Positions 62,963 to 64,000 of a DNA stretch of 64,000 nt are shown here, piece by piece. The stretch is from an uncultured Gammaproteobacteria bacterium. GTDB lineage: Bacteria > Pseudomonadota > Gammaproteobacteria > Arenicellales > UBA868. The notes beneath the pieces were generated by a model. That model was not told where the DNA came from. It ran no database searches and saw nothing but the letters and a program-made list of their open reading frames with translations. The first letter of the stretch is position 1. Every line of letters starts with the position of its first letter. Position numbers and translations under genes: made by a program. Location of the stretch: assembly GCA_905612355.1 (NCBI GenBank), contig CAJQRU010000072.1, forward strand, positions 1 to 64,000, read 5' to 3'.

Positions 62963-63685
62963 ATGAACCACGACTGGGAAGAACCGACCCGTGCTGATTA
63001 CGCAGCGAAGGGTTTAGGAAGTCGGTCTGGGTTTGGCGAGAAACCGGCACTTCTGATCGTTGATTTCAGTAACGGATTTACCGATCCTGCATCCCCATTA
63101 GGTGGAGATTTTGATAGTCAGGTTGACGTTACCGCTCGATTATTGGCGAAGTTCAGAGCGGGATGTTTTCCGGTGGTCTATACCACGGTAGCTTACGACC
63201 CAGACTTTAATGATGCGGGCATATTTATAGAGAAGATTCCCGCATTATCGTTGCTCGTTAAAGGCTCGAAATGGGTAGAGATTGATCGGAGAATTGCTCC
63301 GCTAAAAGGAGACGAGGTCATCGTTAAGAAATACGCGAGTGCATTCTTTGGGACCGAGTTGGATCGATATTTTCATGGGCAGGGCGTCGATACTGTGGTG
63401 ATTACGGGGGCGACGACCAGTGGGTGTGTGAGAGCCTCTGTAGTTGATGCATTGCAATATGGCTTTCGGACCATCGTCTGCCGTGAGGGTGTCGGTGATC
63501 GTGCGGAGGGGCCCCATCACGCCAATCTATTTGATATGGATTCAAAGTACTGTGACGTAAAGGTTGAACAGGAGATCCAAGAACACCTTGAGTCATTGGT
63601 TGTGTCTGGGGGAATGCAGGGGCGCGCTAATAACGAGTTTCGTCAATGGTGGCAAGGAAGATTGCCAACGCGTGTTGATTTCTGA
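62963..63685 (+). CDS. Isochorismatase-family hydrolase, N-carbamoylsarcosine amidase-like
   Basis: A 240-residue cysteine hydrolase of the isochorismatase fold. The catalytic triad is visible: Asp34 in LIVDFSNGF, Lys122 in VIVKKYASAF and Cys155 in TTSGCVRAS. The TTSGCVRAS nucleophile loop and FFGTELDRY are shared with N-carbamoylsarcosine amidohydrolase, which releases sarcosine, ammonia and CO2 in creatinine breakdown after an ATP-dependent N-methylhydantoinase. With hyuAB genes alongside, the same route is plausible. It follows the small membrane protein and precedes a gene whose first domain matches the neighbouring HyuB. Confidence 0.88.
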   Translation: MNHDWEEPTRADYAAKGLGSRSGFGEKPALLIVDFSNGFTDPASPLGGDFDSQVDVTARLLAKFRAGCFPVVYTTVAYDPDFNDAGIFIEKIPALSLLVKGSKWVEIDRRIAPLKGDEVIVKKYASAFFGTELDRYFHGQGVDTVVITGATTSGCVRASVVDALQYGFRTIVCREGVGDRAEGPHHANLFDMDSKYCDVKVEQEIQEHLESLVVSGGMQGRANNEFRQWWQGRLPTRVDF

Positions 63686-63696
63686 GAACTTTTTGC

Positions 63697-64000
63697 ATGG
63701 CCTCAAACTCGCGTAACGCTGGAAACTCTTTTTCAGAACTGCTTGATGCAAATCGAGAGCAGCTGGAGAGGCTCTATTCGAGCGTCAATATCGAGTCTTC
63801 ACGCCCAGGTTCGAAACCGAGCAGTGGTGAGGTGTCAGTTGTTCGGTTAAGCGACGACGCCCGAGAGCATTTGGGCGATCCAATCGAATGGTTGGAACAA
63901 CATTATGCCGGCAGGTGGCGACATGAAATACGAGATCGTCGTGTCGAGGATGATGAGATGCTTGTGTTAGTGCGGTTGGAGCTTCCCGCGCTTGGCATCC
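63697..64000 (+). CDS. N-terminal part of a protein with the same Rad52-like small domain (3' cut by window edge)
   Basis: ATG 63697 opens a frame that runs off the window after 101 codons. It begins with a helix FSELLDANREQLERLYSS, a polar linker, then AGRWRHEIRDRRVEDDEM and VLVRLELPALG. This follows the first 95 residues of the HyuB at 57813 (LEELADANKSEFDRLF, then AKAWSYEIVEHKVEPGE), so the gene is probably another hyuB with the N-terminal extra domain, although only the extension is visible. It lies 11 bases after the isochorismatase-family gene. Confidence 0.65.
   Translation, partial: MASNSRNAGNSFSELLDANREQLERLYSSVNIESSRPGSKPSSGEVSVVRLSDDAREHLGDPIEWLEQHYAGRWRHEIRDRRVEDDEMLVLVRLELPALGI

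Overview
This window looks like a piece of a bacterial chromosome, probably from the Pseudomonadota. I infer this from the gene styles (livKHMGF order, a Tat-exported PotD-type protein, AGGAGG-type ribosome sites) and from a G+C content near one half by eye. No rRNA, tRNA, phage, transposase or CRISPR gene was seen. Coding density is high. It is an accessory, catabolic region: four complete hydantoinase/oxoprolinase hyuA genes and seven hyuB loci (four complete, one cut by each window edge, one decayed) sit among oxidoreductases, amide hydrolases and four importer systems. No recognisable transcription regulator is encoded anywhere in the 64 kb.

Layout. 1-7.1 kb: tail of a hyuB; an aspartate carbamoyltransferase-like gene overlapping a DMT permease; an NHL propeller protein; a LigB-type dioxygenase; a PanE-like reductase; then a rearrangement scar where an amidohydrolase remnant and a hyuB remnant meet head to head. 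7.1-12.7 kb: an NTF2-fold protein and a complete branched-chain-type ABC importer (livKHMGF). 12.8-29.1 kb: DMT permease, polysaccharide-deacetylase-fold hydrolase, FAD oxidase, two SDRs, a MetE-core methyltransferase, hyuAB, an old yellow enzyme, an M81 (MlrC) protein, a dimethylformamidase-like large subunit and a second deacetylase-fold hydrolase. 29.1-34.8 kb: a complete dipeptide-type ABC importer (dppABCDF). 34.9-44.5 kb: two SDRs, a TauD-type dioxygenase, an MDR reductase, hyuAB, an M20 amidohydrolase and a YrdC-domain protein. 44.6-64 kb: the most unusual part. A rightward operon (hyuA-hyuB-two membrane proteins-potD-potB-potC) converges on a leftward operon (hyuA-hyuB-flotillin-potA). 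A third, divergent rightward unit carries a paralogue of the small membrane protein, an N-carbamoylsarcosine-amidase-like hydrolase and the start of another protein.

How the genes may work together. The likely theme is uptake of small cyclic or N-substituted amides and ureides (hydantoins, lactams, imides, N-methyl or N-carbamoyl compounds), ATP-dependent ring opening by HyuAB, cleavage of the products by isochorismatase-fold, M20, M81 and deacetylase-fold hydrolases, and redox processing by SDRs, FAD, FMN and iron enzymes. Substrates cannot be read from sequence.

The best candidate for an undescribed system is the 44.6-64 kb block. One PotABCD-like importer is split over two convergent hyuAB operons. 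Its ATPase gene follows a flotillin with a greatly expanded coiled coil. A short domain resembling the Rad52 fold by pattern is attached to three HyuB-linked proteins. A family of four-helix small membrane proteins accompanies both sides.
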